Positions 16,809 through 24,741 of a DNA stretch of 63,180 bases are shown piece by piece. Below the pieces are notes generated by a model. It worked only from the letters and a program-made list of their open reading frames with translations. It did no database searches and had not been told where the DNA came from. How positions within the stretch are numbered: the first letter of the stretch is position 1; each line of letters starts with the position of its first letter. This DNA comes from DASQFY01 sp036397815 (GTDB lineage: Bacteria > Chloroflexota > Limnocylindria > QHBO01), in the NCBI GenBank assembly GCA_036397815.1, contig DASWIE010000059.1, positions 1 through 63,180 of the forward strand. The letters are read 5' to 3'. A program made the position numbers and the translations under genes.

Positions 16809-17265
16809 CCAGTGCCTCCGCGGCGTCCCGCACGCGGCGGCGATCGGCGTCGGTGATGGCCCGGGGAGGCGCGGTCATGGACGAACGCCTGCCGCGGATC
16901 CACCACCAACCGAAGAGCGCTGCGCCGGCGAGCAGCGCCAGCGCCGGCAGCCACCACGCCAGCGGGTCGGTTGGAGACAGCAGGATCCAGTCGCCGTAGC
17001 GCGCCACGAAGTGCTGCCGGATCTCGGCCGCGGAGCGGCCGGCGGCCAGCTGCTCGGCGATCTCCGCGCGAATGGCCGCGGCGGCCGCGGTGCGCGACTC
17101 GGCCACCGACAGCGCCTGGCAATCGGGACAGCGCAGCTCGGCCGCGATCGTGTGCGCCCGCTCGGCCGCGGTCGGCGGTTCACGGGGCACGACCAGCTGC
17201 AGGGCGGCAACCGCGACCAGCGCCAGCAGCGCGGCGGCCGCGATGGGGAGCGCCAGCGACCTCAT
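16801..17265 (-). CDS. ccmH: Cytochrome c maturation thiol protein CcmH
   Basis: A 154-residue protein with an N-terminal signal/anchor, the redox motif LRCPDCQ (Cys46 and Cys49) that defines CcmH, a helical domain (AEIAEQLAAGRSAAEIRQHF, YGDWILLSP) and a C-terminal helix (WWLPALALLAGAALFGWWW). It reduces apocytochrome c cysteines before haem attachment. The start ATG at 17265 overlaps the ccmG stop as ATGA. In the same frame a longer open stretch exists upstream, but it lies inside ccmG and has no support. Confidence 0.9.
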   Translation of the reverse strand: MRSLALPIAAAALLALVAVAALQLVVPREPPTAAERAHTIAAELRCPDCQALSVAESRTAAAAAIRAEIAEQLAAGRSAAEIRQHFVARYGDWILLSPTDPLAWWLPALALLAGAALFGWWWIRGRRSSMTAPPRAITDADRRRVRDAAEALDD

Positions 17266-17798
17266 CGGTCCAGCCCGAGCACGGCCAGCTGCTCCACGAG
17301 CACCTCCTCGGTGAGCGGGCCGACGTGCCGGTAGCGGACGATGCCGGCCGCGTCCACGAAGAAGGTCTCCGGCGGGCCGGTGACGCCGAGGTCGATAGCG
17401 ATCCGGCCGGACGGGTCGAGCACGTCCGGCCAGCCGCCGTCCCCATAGCGAGCCAGGAAGCCGCGAGCGCCGTCGGGGGAGTCCTGGTAGACGATGCCGA
17501 CCAGCGACAGCTCGCCGGCGTACGCCCGGGCCGCCGCAAGCAGCAGGGGATGCTCGTCGACGCACGGGTCGCACCAGCTGGCCCAGACGTTGACGAGCGC
17601 CGGGCGGCCGTCAAGGCTCTCCGAGGAGAACTCCTCCCCCTCCAGGGTGGTGGCCGCGAACGCCGGCAGCGGCTTGCCGACCAGGGGCGATGGGATGTCG
17701 CGCGGGTCGCGGCCCAGGCCCGTGAAGAGGAGCCAGGTCACCGGCACCACCAGCAGGGGAACCGCGACCCAGCGGAGCAGGCCTCCTCGAGTCGACAT
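17262..17798 (-). CDS. ccmG: Thiol:disulfide oxidoreductase CcmG/DsbE
   Basis: A 178-residue membrane-anchored thioredoxin-like protein. After an N-terminal helix (WVAVPLLVVPVTWLLFTG) comes PSPLVGKPLPAF, the active site WASWCDPC with Cys76 and Cys79, and the cis-proline region GVTGPPETFFVDAAG. CcmG keeps CcmH and apocytochrome c reduced on the outer face of the membrane. It follows ccmF by 4 bp and overlaps ccmH. Confidence 0.92.
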   Translation of the reverse strand: MSTRGGLLRWVAVPLLVVPVTWLLFTGLGRDPRDIPSPLVGKPLPAFAATTLEGEEFSSESLDGRPALVNVWASWCDPCVDEHPLLLAAARAYAGELSLVGIVYQDSPDGARGFLARYGDGGWPDVLDPSGRIAIDLGVTGPPETFFVDAAGIVRYRHVGPLTEEVLVEQLAVLGLDR

Positions 17799-17802
17799 CG
17801 GC

Positions 17803-19779
17803 TCAGGCCCCCGCCGCCGCGGGCAGCGGACGGCGCCTTGGCTCGGGCCAGACGGCGAAGGCCGCGCCGAGCGCCACGATCACGCCGCCGACCCAGATCC
17901 AGACCACCAGGGGGTTCACGAACAGGTGGAGCGTCACGGATCGGTTGGCCGGGTCGTAGGCGAGCAGGGTGACGTACAGGTCCTCGCCGATGGCGGTGCG
18001 CACGGTGGGCGTGGCGATGGGCGTCGTCGAGTTCGGATAGTCGCGCAGTGCGGGCGCCAGGCTGCCTGACTGCGGGCCGCTGAGCGTCAGCTCCGCGCGC
18101 GTCTCGGTCACGCGCGGGTCGTCGGAAAGCGGCTCGATCACGAGGCTGTCGTACGAGACCGTGTAGGCGCCCAACCTCACCGACTCCCCGGGGCCGAGCG
18201 TGGCCGTGACGTCGGAGGCCAGCGTGGCCGAGACCGCGACGGCGACCGCCATGACGCAGACCCCGGTGTGCACCAGGTAGCCGCCGTAACGCCGCCGGTT
18301 GCGAGTCGCCAGCCTCCACGCGGCGGTGGGTGGGTCCTCGCCCCGGGACCGTGCACGAGCGTGCGCGCCGCGCACCACCTCGTCGCCCATGACCGTGACG
18401 ACGAAGGCGGCCAGCCCCAGCGCCACCAGCGGCGCCACCTCGCGCAGGCCGATCGCCCAGCCGCCGATCACGAGCGCGGCGCTCGCCAGCGAGGGAAATG
18501 CGAACCGCTCCCGGATGGTGGGCCACCGTGCACCGCCCCACGGCAGCGCCGGCCCAACGCCCATCAGGAACAGGAGCGCCACGAAGATCGGCGCGTTGAC
18601 ACGGTTGAACCACGGTGCGCCGACGCTGATGCGGTCGCCGCTGGTGGCGTCGACGATGAGCGGATAGAGGGTCCCGAACAGGACGGCGAACGTGATGCCC
18701 AGGAAGAGGACGTTGTTGAACAGGAAGGCCGCCTCGCGGCTCACCGTCCCGCCTGGTGGGCGCGTGTCGTGCAGGTCGGGCAGGCGCCACACCAGCAGCA
18801 CCAGCGCCCCGGTCAGGGTGGCCACGATGGCCACCGCGAACCAAGGACCGATCGCCGAGGCGGTGAACGAGTGCACGCTCTCCACCACGCCGGATCGAGT
18901 CAGGAACGTGCCGACCAGGGTCAGCACGAAGGTGGCGACCACCAGCGCGTGAGCCCAGATGCGCAGCGCGCCGCGCCGCTCGGCGACCATCGAGGAGTGG
19001 ACGAAGGCGGTCGCCGTCAGCCACGGCAGGAGCGCGGCGTTCTCGACCGGATCCCATGCCCAGTAGCCACCCCAGCCGAGCACCGCGTAGCTCCACCACG
19101 CGCCGGCCACGATGCCGGCGGTCAGGAAGATCCAGGGCACCAGCGTCCAGCGGCGGACGATGACCAGCCAGGCCTCATCGGTCCGGCGCGTGACCAGGGC
19201 GGCGACGCCGAAGGCGAAGGGCACCGCCAGGCCGGTGTAGCCAAGGTAGAGGAGCGGCGGGTGGAGCCCCATGAAAGGGTGGTTCTGGAGCAGCGCATTC
19301 GGCCCGTTCCCCTCGGTCCCGACCGGGGTGATGCGCACGAAGGGATCGCCCGGCCAGGCCATCACCGCGAAGAAGAAGGCCGCCACCAGCGCCAACGTCA
19401 CGCCGACCCACGGCATCAGCGTCGGGGCGCGATCCCGGTAGCGATGCAGCACCAGCGCGGCCCAACCGGTGGCCAGCAGCGTCCAGAACAGGATCGAGCC
19501 CTCGAGCGCGGCCCACAGCGAGATGACCGAGTAGAAAGGCGGGGTGGTGGTGGCGTTGTTGCGAGCCACGTACCGCACGCTGAAGTCGTGGGTCAGCAGC
19601 AGGGTCACCATCGCGATACAGGCGAGCGCCGCCAGGCCGAAGGCGGCGATCATCGCGCGCCTGCCCAGCGCCGCCTTCCCGCGGTCGTCACCGCGCGCGG
19701 CTAGCGCGAAGGCGGCCGCGGCGAAGAGGGTGGCGGCCAGCCCCACGACCACCGCCACGTGCCCACCGGTGGCGATCAT
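17803..19779 (-). CDS. ccmF: Haem lyase subunit CcmF
   Basis: Large polytopic membrane protein (658 residues, about 15 hydrophobic segments). The tryptophan-rich haem-handling motif WGGYWAWDPVENAALLPW and conserved histidines (LLQNHPFMGLHPPLLYLGY, TAFVHSSMVAERR) are present. A large extracytoplasmic loop lies before the last helix, which ends in the RRRPLP tail. CcmF receives haem from holo-CcmE and, with CcmH and CcmI, attaches it to apocytochromes. The start at 19779 overlaps the ccmE stop. Confidence 0.95.
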   Translation of the reverse strand: MIATGGHVAVVVGLAATLFAAAAFALAARGDDRGKAALGRRAMIAAFGLAALACIAMVTLLLTHDFSVRYVARNNATTTPPFYSVISLWAALEGSILFWTLLATGWAALVLHRYRDRAPTLMPWVGVTLALVAAFFFAVMAWPGDPFVRITPVGTEGNGPNALLQNHPFMGLHPPLLYLGYTGLAVPFAFGVAALVTRRTDEAWLVIVRRWTLVPWIFLTAGIVAGAWWSYAVLGWGGYWAWDPVENAALLPWLTATAFVHSSMVAERRGALRIWAHALVVATFVLTLVGTFLTRSGVVESVHSFTASAIGPWFAVAIVATLTGALVLLVWRLPDLHDTRPPGGTVSREAAFLFNNVLFLGITFAVLFGTLYPLIVDATSGDRISVGAPWFNRVNAPIFVALLFLMGVGPALPWGGARWPTIRERFAFPSLASAALVIGGWAIGLREVAPLVALGLAAFVVTVMGDEVVRGAHARARSRGEDPPTAAWRLATRNRRRYGGYLVHTGVCVMAVAVAVSATLASDVTATLGPGESVRLGAYTVSYDSLVIEPLSDDPRVTETRAELTLSGPQSGSLAPALRDYPNSTTPIATPTVRTAIGEDLYVTLLAYDPANRSVTLHLFVNPLVVWIWVGGVIVALGAAFAVWPEPRRRPLPAAAGA

Positions 19780-20237
19780 GTGCCGGGGTCGATCACCTGC
19801 GAGGGGAGCTGGCCCTCGCTCGGAGCCACGTAGTTCTCGTCGTGCTTGACAATCACCTGGGTCGCCTCGAAGACGCCGGCGGTCGTCATCTCGCCCTCCA
19901 CCACCGCGCCGATCCCCTCACGAAACGAGGTCGTGGGAGCCACGCTGCTGTGCACCGTCACCTCGTTCGTCCCATCGGTCAGCACGAAGGTCAGGTCCGT
20001 GGCCGGGCCATGCACGCTCCCCGGCTTGACCAGCCCGCCGAGGCGCACCGACTGCCCGATGGCCGACTCGCCGAGGTCGAGCAGCTCGGTAGGGGTTCGG
20101 TAGTAGACCAGCGCGTTGCTCATGCCGCTGAGCGCAAGGTAGGCGAGCACCGCCGCGATCACCCCGATCCCGAGAAGCACCCCCCAGCGGCTGCGGCGTG
20201 GCGGGACAGGCGGATCGATGGGAGGGGCCGGGCTCAT
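19776..20237 (-). CDS. ccmE: Haem chaperone CcmE
   Basis: A 153-residue single-pass protein with an OB-fold domain outside the membrane. The covalent haem site HxxxY is present as His132 to Tyr136 (VKHDENYVAP). Other family landmarks are YYRTPTELLD, VRLGGLVKPGSV and VEGEMTTAGVFEA. It accepts haem from CcmC and carries it to CcmF. The start overlaps the ccmD stop. Confidence 0.92.
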   Translation of the reverse strand: MSPAPPIDPPVPPRRSRWGVLLGIGVIAAVLAYLALSGMSNALVYYRTPTELLDLGESAIGQSVRLGGLVKPGSVHGPATDLTFVLTDGTNEVTVHSSVAPTTSFREGIGAVVEGEMTTAGVFEATQVIVKHDENYVAPSEGQLPSQVIDPGT

Positions 20238-20395
20238 ACCGAGCGGTCGGGCGGCGGTGCGGCCTCGGCCTCACGGCGAATCCGGAGCGACGCATCGCGC
20301 GCGGCGCGCAGCCGGCGCCAGAGGGTCACCGTGTACAGCCCCAGGCCGCCGAGGATCATGCCGTAGGCGGCGACCACGAAACCGGCGTCGCTCAT
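20234..20395 (-). CDS. ccmD: Small haem-exporter subunit CcmD
   Basis: A 53-residue protein beginning MSDAGFVVAAYGMILGGLGL: one membrane helix, then a basic stretch (LWRRLRAARDASLRIRREAE). Size, topology and position between ccmC and ccmE identify CcmD, which helps release holo-CcmE from CcmABC. The ATG at 20395 overlaps the ccmC stop as ATGA; an in-frame extension to 20491 lies inside ccmC and is not used. Confidence 0.85.
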   Translation of the reverse strand: MSDAGFVVAAYGMILGGLGLYTVTLWRRLRAARDASLRIRREAEAAPPPDRSV

Positions 20396-21138
20396 CGCGC
20401 CCCCTCCTCCGCCTGCCCAACGGTCGGGGCCGATGCCGCCCGCCGCGCGGCGCTGATGCGACCGAGCCGCCCGTGCTCCTCGATCTGCCACTCGATCCTG
20501 GCCAGCTGGTAGCGGCGGATCATGAGGTAGACCCAGACCAGCGTGAAGGCACCAACCATCCCGACCAGCGCGACGATGAACTGACCGGGCGCCGACGGGT
20601 TGATGATCCTATCCGGAGAGCCGATGGTGGGGCCCTGGTGCAGCCCGCGCCACCACTCGACGCTGAAGTGGACGATCGGGATGTCGACCGCCGCCACGAT
20701 CCCCACCACGGCGGCGCGCGCCGCGCGCCGGGCGGGGTCATCGGTCAGGCGCCGGAAGAGCAGGTAGCCGACGTAGAGCGCCAGCAGCAGCGCGGTGGTG
20801 GTCAGGCGCGGATCCTCCCACTGCCAGAAGACGCCCCACACCGGGCGGCCCCACATCATTCCGCCCCAGATCGCAAAGGCGGTGAAGATGACCCCGATCT
20901 CGGCACCCGCCACCGCGATCGCGTCGAGTCGCAGGTCGCGCTTCCAGAGGTAGCCGATGCCGGCCAGCGCCGTCACTCCGAACGAGCCGTACGCCAGCCA
21001 GGCGGACGCCACGTGCGGGTACATGATTCGCTGCGCGTCGCCCTGGTTCAGGTCTGCGGGCACGACGAACAGGCCGAAGGCGGTGGCCGACGCCACACCC
21101 ACCAGACCGATGATCCCCATAAGTCGGACCCGCATCAT
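20392..21138 (-). CDS. ccmC: Haem handling protein CcmC
   Basis: A 248-residue protein with six membrane helices and the tryptophan-rich loop MWGRPVWGVFWQWEDPRLT. Conserved histidines flank it (MYPHVASAW, IPIVHFSVEWWRGLHQ). CcmC loads haem on CcmE. The C-terminal tail, after YQLARIEWQIEEHG, is longer than in E. coli. The start is the first of two ATGs and overlaps the ccmB stop. Confidence 0.93.
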   Translation of the reverse strand: MMRVRLMGIIGLVGVASATAFGLFVVPADLNQGDAQRIMYPHVASAWLAYGSFGVTALAGIGYLWKRDLRLDAIAVAGAEIGVIFTAFAIWGGMMWGRPVWGVFWQWEDPRLTTTALLLALYVGYLLFRRLTDDPARRAARAAVVGIVAAVDIPIVHFSVEWWRGLHQGPTIGSPDRIINPSAPGQFIVALVGMVGAFTLVWVYLMIRRYQLARIEWQIEEHGRLGRISAARRAASAPTVGQAEEGAR

Positions 21139-21824
21139 TCCTCCAGCAGGTAGCCGTAGGTCGCCGCCCCGGCGACCAGCATCACCACGTCGAAGCCGAC
21201 CAGCAGCTGAAGCCAGGAGCCCAGCTCGCCGAACGGATCGCCTCCCAGGGCTGCCGAGGTGGCCTTCACCGCGGCGAGCAGGAGCGGCGCGATGACCGGC
21301 AGCATGAGCAGTGGCAGCATCACCTCACGCGCGCGCATCCGAACCGTCACCCCGGCGTAGAAGGTGCCGACCGCCGCGAAGCCGATGGCGCCCAGCACGA
21401 GCGTGGCGAGGAGTGGAAGCCAGGCGCCGGCCACGTCGATCCCGTACAGGATGGCGACGACGGGCAGCAGCAGGCCGCCGAGCACGAGCATCGCACCCAG
21501 GCCGGCGAGCGCCTTGCCGAGGTAGATCGCCCGCCGTCCGACCGGGTAGCGGGCGAGCTCCTCGAGCGCACCGTCGTCCGCCTCCAGCTGGTGGAGCCGC
21601 GCGACCGTGAGCAGGCCGCCGAAGACGATCGCCAGCCACAGCAGGCCGGGCGCCGCCTCCGTCAGCCGCCGCGAATCGGGTCCCAACGCGAAGCCGAACA
21701 GCAGCAGCACGAGCGCCGCGAAAAAGAGCGTGGAACCGACGGCCTGGCGGCCGCGCAGCTCGGACAGGGCGTCCTTGCGGGCGATCGCCCAGGCCACGGC
21801 CGCGTCGGCGCGCAGCGCGGTCAT
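21135..21824 (-). CDS. ccmB: Haem ABC exporter permease CcmB
   Basis: A 229-residue membrane protein with six hydrophobic segments. It begins MTALRADAAVAWAIARKDAL and includes the CcmB signature region LHQLEADDGALEELARYPVG followed by RRAIYLGKALAGLG. It forms the permease of the CcmABC complex. The ATG at 21824 overlaps the ccmA stop as ATGA. The frame stays open far upstream, but only within ccmA. Confidence 0.9.
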   Translation of the reverse strand: MTALRADAAVAWAIARKDALSELRGRQAVGSTLFFAALVLLLFGFALGPDSRRLTEAAPGLLWLAIVFGGLLTVARLHQLEADDGALEELARYPVGRRAIYLGKALAGLGAMLVLGGLLLPVVAILYGIDVAGAWLPLLATLVLGAIGFAAVGTFYAGVTVRMRAREVMLPLLMLPVIAPLLLAAVKATSAALGGDPFGELGSWLQLLVGFDVVMLVAGAATYGYLLEE

Positions 21825-22591
21825 CGGTCCACCACCGCCGCCGCTGGCGCGGGTGCAAGTGACCTTCCCGGCAGCGTGGCGCTGACGCCCTGACCGCCGA
21901 CCTCGACCAGCAGGCCCCCGTCCAGCCGCACCCAGCCGTCGGCCAGGTTCATCACCCACTCGGCCTGGTGGGAGGCGACCAGCACCGTCACGCCGGCCTC
22001 GCGCCAGCGACCGAACAGCCGGTCGACGAGCGCCATGCCCTCGGCATCGAGCGCCGCGTGCGGCTCGTCCAGCAGCATCAGCGGCGCGCTCGACAAGAGC
22101 AGCCGCCCGAGGGCCAGCCGGCGTCGCATGCCGGCCGAGAAGCCGCGCACCCGGTCGCGAGCCACCGGCGCCAGGCCAACCTCGTCGAGCGCCTGACGGG
22201 CGGCCTCGGCCACGTCCGGGCGGCCGAGCATGGTCGCCGCGAACCGCATGTTCTCGTCCGCCGTCAGGTCGTCGTAGAGGCCGGTGACGTGGGACAGGTA
22301 GGCGACCCGCGGCCGGATCAGCTCCGGGGCGGCCGCCACGTCGATCCCGTCGACGGCTGCGCTGCCAAACGACGGGCGGATGGCGGTCGCCAGGATCCGC
22401 AGCAGCGTGGTCTTGCCGGCGCCATTTGGGCCGAGCAGCGCGACCGTGCCCCCCGGCTCGACGCGCAGCGACACGCCGGCGAGCGCTGCGTTCCTCCCGA
22501 AGAGGCGCGCCAGCTCGACGGTGGCGACCGCCGGGGGCGTGGTCTGCGGCCCGGCGCTGCGGGGTGCGGCGTAGATCGTGGTCTGCGGCAT
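21821..22591 (-). CDS. ccmA: Haem ABC exporter ATPase CcmA
   Basis: ATPase of 256 residues. Walker A is LLGPNGAGKTT, the signature region is VRGFSAGMRRRLALGRLLLS, Walker B is LMLLDEP and the switch histidine is in VASHQAEW. It drives release of haem-loaded CcmE from CcmCD. The chosen start is ATG 22591 (MPQTTIYAAP); the longer open frame upstream crosses the intergenic region and lacks a start with support. It is the first gene of ccmABCDEFGHI, and nearly every junction in the operon is an overlap. Confidence 0.92.
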   Translation of the reverse strand: MPQTTIYAAPRSAGPQTTPPAVATVELARLFGRNAALAGVSLRVEPGGTVALLGPNGAGKTTLLRILATAIRPSFGSAAVDGIDVAAAPELIRPRVAYLSHVTGLYDDLTADENMRFAATMLGRPDVAEAARQALDEVGLAPVARDRVRGFSAGMRRRLALGRLLLSSAPLMLLDEPHAALDAEGMALVDRLFGRWREAGVTVLVASHQAEWVMNLADGWVRLDGGLLVEVGGQGVSATLPGRSLAPAPAAAVVDR

Positions 22592-22625
22592 GCTCGACGC
22601 GCGGGCTGAGGTCGTGGGTCCGGAG

Positions 22626-22654
22626 AGTGTGCGGCCTGCCCCTGGAGGCGTCAA
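22626..22654 (-). promoter_or_regulatory. Possible promoter of the ccm operon
   Basis: On the minus strand TTGACG (22654-22649), a 17-nt spacer and CACACT (22631-22626) lie about 35 nt before the ccmA ATG. The -10 box is a weak match. The 200-nt gap (22592-22793) between ccmA and the divergent cupredoxin gene must hold promoters for both. Confidence 0.4.
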
Positions 22655-22793
22655 ATCCGCGAAACCGGCGGCGTATGACGCTATGGGCGCACACCGAGCG
22701 GCCTGGACGGGGCAGCCCGGTGGCGCCCTATCCTGTGCGCCCAACCAGCGGTGCGCCAGCCACCCCGAGCCACTCACCGACGAGGAGGACCAG

Positions 22794-23228
22794 ATGCTGC
22801 AGACCGATCTCCACCAGGCACGGCGCGCGCCGCTGCTGGCTGCCATGGCGGGCGCGACGCTGCTGCTCGCCGCCTGCGGCGGCGCCACCCCCACGCCGGG
22901 CGCCTCGAGCGACGCGTCGGAGCCGGCCGGGACGGCCCGCTGCGCGGTGCAGGCCGATGCCGACCCGGCGGCGACCATGACGATCAGTGGGACCGCGTTC
23001 GGCGACGAGATCACCATCGCGGCCGGCGAGGCGGTCGAGTTCACGAACGAGGATTCCGTTGGCCATACCGTGACCGAGGGCGCCGGCGGCGTCGCCGACG
23101 CCAACGCCTGCGTCGACGAATCGATCGCGGGCGGCGCGACCGTCGTCGTCAAGTTCAACGAGCCGGGCGACTACCAGATCACCTGCAGGATTCACTCGTC
23201 GATGCAGACGGCGATCCACGTCGAATAG
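22794..23228 (+). CDS. Plastocyanin-like lipoprotein
   Basis: A 144-residue lipoprotein. The signal ends in LAAC (Cys28), followed by a short linker and a cupredoxin domain with the full blue-copper ligand set: His91 (VGHTVTE), Cys131, His134 and Met137 (ITCRIHSSM). Two further cysteines (Cys50 and Cys106) could form a disulfide. It is likely to shuttle electrons at the cell surface, possibly from the bc-type complex to an oxidase; the partner is unknown. The ATG at 22794 has GGAGG 5 nt upstream. It is divergent from ccmA. Confidence 0.8.
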   Translation: MLQTDLHQARRAPLLAAMAGATLLLAACGGATPTPGASSDASEPAGTARCAVQADADPAATMTISGTAFGDEITIAAGEAVEFTNEDSVGHTVTEGAGGVADANACVDESIAGGATVVVKFNEPGDYQITCRIHSSMQTAIHVE

Positions 23229-23245
23229 GCCGCTCCCGGCTCGGG

Positions 23246-23274
23246 TTGCTTCGCCCGGGGGGCGGTGCTATCGT
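23246..23274 (+). promoter_or_regulatory. Promoter of the HxlR-GAF gene pair
   Basis: TTGCTT (23246-23251), 17 nt and TATCGT (23269-23274) precede the HxlR ATG by 10 nt, predicting a leader of only a few bases. No Shine-Dalgarno is seen before that ATG. Confidence 0.5.
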
Positions 23275-23284
23275 CCGGCGCCTG

Positions 23285-23662
23285 ATGGACGCCGGGCTCC
23301 ATGCCACGCCCCCCGGATCGCACCGCTCTCGCGCTGAGCGGCGCGCCGCTGCCCAGCGCGCCGAGTCGGCGGCCACCACGGCGCTCACGGTGCTGGGTCA
23401 GAAGTGGGTGCTGCGCATCGTGCGCGAGCTGGGCGAGCGGACGCAGCGATTCTGCGAGCTGCAGGACGCGCTCGGTGGCGCGAACTCGGCGACCCTCTCC
23501 CAGCGGTTGAAGCTGCTGGAGGATGAGGGGTTGATCGACCGTCGCATGGTGTCCGAGATGCCGCCCTGGGTCGAGTACTCGCTCACCACCAAGGGCGGCG
23601 ACCTGCGGCGCGCCATCGACGGAATCGACCGCTGGGCGGAGCGCTGGGCCGCCCGGCAGTGA
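23285..23662 (+). CDS. HxlR-family transcriptional regulator
   Basis: A 125-residue winged-helix protein of the HxlR/DUF24 family: LTVLGQKWVLRIVRELGE, RFCELQDAL, TLSQRLKLLEDEGLIDRR, then the wing VEYSLTTKGGDL. Members of this family often sense electrophiles or oxidants through a cysteine; the one cysteine here lies in RFCELQ, not at the extreme N-terminus as in YodB. It overlaps the next gene by 4 bp (GTGA), so the two act together. Confidence 0.88.
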   Translation: MDAGLHATPPGSHRSRAERRAAAQRAESAATTALTVLGQKWVLRIVRELGERTQRFCELQDALGGANSATLSQRLKLLEDEGLIDRRMVSEMPPWVEYSLTTKGGDLRRAIDGIDRWAERWAARQ

Positions 23663-24159
23663 GCCACCCGGTCGCCGAGGAGCGCCCCGTCGAGCACGGC
23701 GACGCCCTGAACCTGGTCCGCACCATCGTGGCCGAGGCACCCGGACCGGAGGCGGCCGCCCAACGCGTGGTCGAGCTCCTGCACGATCGGTTCGGCCACT
23801 ACGACTGGATCGGGATCTACTGGGTCGATGGCGAGGGGCGGGAGCTGGTGCTCGGGCCATGGATCGGTCCGGAAGCGACGGAGCACACCCGCATCCCGAT
23901 CGGCGTCGGCATCTGCGGCGCGGCGGCGCAGTCGGGCAGAACCGAGATCGTGGACGACGTGAGCGCCGATCCCCGCTACCTGGCCTGCTTCGACACCACT
24001 CGCAGCGAGATCGTGGTCCCCATCTTCGCCGAGGGTCAGGTGGTCGGCGAGATCGACATCGACGGCTCCGATGCGGCGGCCTACGACGAGACCGATGCTC
24101 GCTTCCTCGAGGAGGTGGCCGCCCTCCTCTCCCCGCTGCGACCGCGCAACGGGACCTGA
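23659..24159 (+). CDS. GAF-domain protein, free methionine-(R)-sulfoxide reductase-like
   Basis: A single GAF domain of 166 residues. The pattern GICGAAAQSGRTEIVDDV with Cys86, followed by RYLACFDTTRSEIVVPIF with Cys110, matches the catalytic region of fRMsr (MsrC/YebR), which reduces free methionine-R-sulfoxide. Of the three cysteines in the E. coli enzyme, equivalents of the first and the catalytic one are present. It may be that enzyme or a redox-sensing relative. It starts inside the HxlR stop codon and precedes the ECF sigma gene by 36 bp. Confidence 0.7.
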   Translation: MSHPVAEERPVEHGDALNLVRTIVAEAPGPEAAAQRVVELLHDRFGHYDWIGIYWVDGEGRELVLGPWIGPEATEHTRIPIGVGICGAAAQSGRTEIVDDVSADPRYLACFDTTRSEIVVPIFAEGQVVGEIDIDGSDAAAYDETDARFLEEVAALLSPLRPRNGT

Positions 24160-24195
24160 CCGCCGCCGGCGTAACCGGCCGCGTAGATCGGTTCG

Positions 24196-24741
24196 ATGGC
24201 CGACTCCGACGCCCGTCCCGCCGACGATCGCGGCCGCTTCGAGGAGATCTACGACGCCCATGTCGTGCCGATCTATCGGTTCATCTATGCCCGCGTCGGG
24301 AACCGGCCCGACGCCGAGGACCTGACCGCCCAGGTGTTCGTGCGAGCCGTCGAGCAGCTCGACACCACCCGCGAGCCGGGCCAGATCGCCAGCTGGCTGT
24401 ATCGCGTCAGCCAGAACGCGATCGCCGACTACTGGCGCGCCTTCTACCGGCTGCCGGTGATCGGTGCCGACTACGTTGCCCCCGGCTGGGAGCCGATGGC
24501 CGTCGTCAGCCGCGAGCCGGGCGCCGAGGAGGAGGCGGCCGATAGCGTCACGGCGGCCCGCGTCCGCAGGCTGCTGGCCCAGCTGCCGGAACGCTATGCC
24601 GAGGTGCTGGAGCTGCGCTTCCTCCATCGGATGAGCGTCGCCGAGACCGCCGATCGGATGGGGATCAGCCGCGGCAACGCCAAGATCCTGCAGTACCGCG
24701 CGCTGCGCAAGGCGGCGCTGCTCGGAGACGCCGATGGCTGA
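24196..24741 (+). CDS. ECF-type sigma factor
   Basis: A 181-residue extracytoplasmic-function sigma factor. Region 2 reads FEEIYDAHVVPIYRFIYARV, DAEDLTAQVFVRAVE and ASWLYRVSQNAIADYWR; region 4 reads RVRRLLAQLPERYAEVLELR and MSVAETADRMGISRGNAKIL. An insert of about 35 residues separates them. Its 3' end overlaps by 8 bp the next gene, which appears to encode its anti-sigma factor carrying a Rieske domain. ECF factors normally transcribe their own operon, but I cannot identify the promoter. Confidence 0.9.
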   Translation: MADSDARPADDRGRFEEIYDAHVVPIYRFIYARVGNRPDAEDLTAQVFVRAVEQLDTTREPGQIASWLYRVSQNAIADYWRAFYRLPVIGADYVAPGWEPMAVVSREPGAEEEAADSVTAARVRRLLAQLPERYAEVLELRFLHRMSVAETADRMGISRGNAKILQYRALRKAALLGDADG

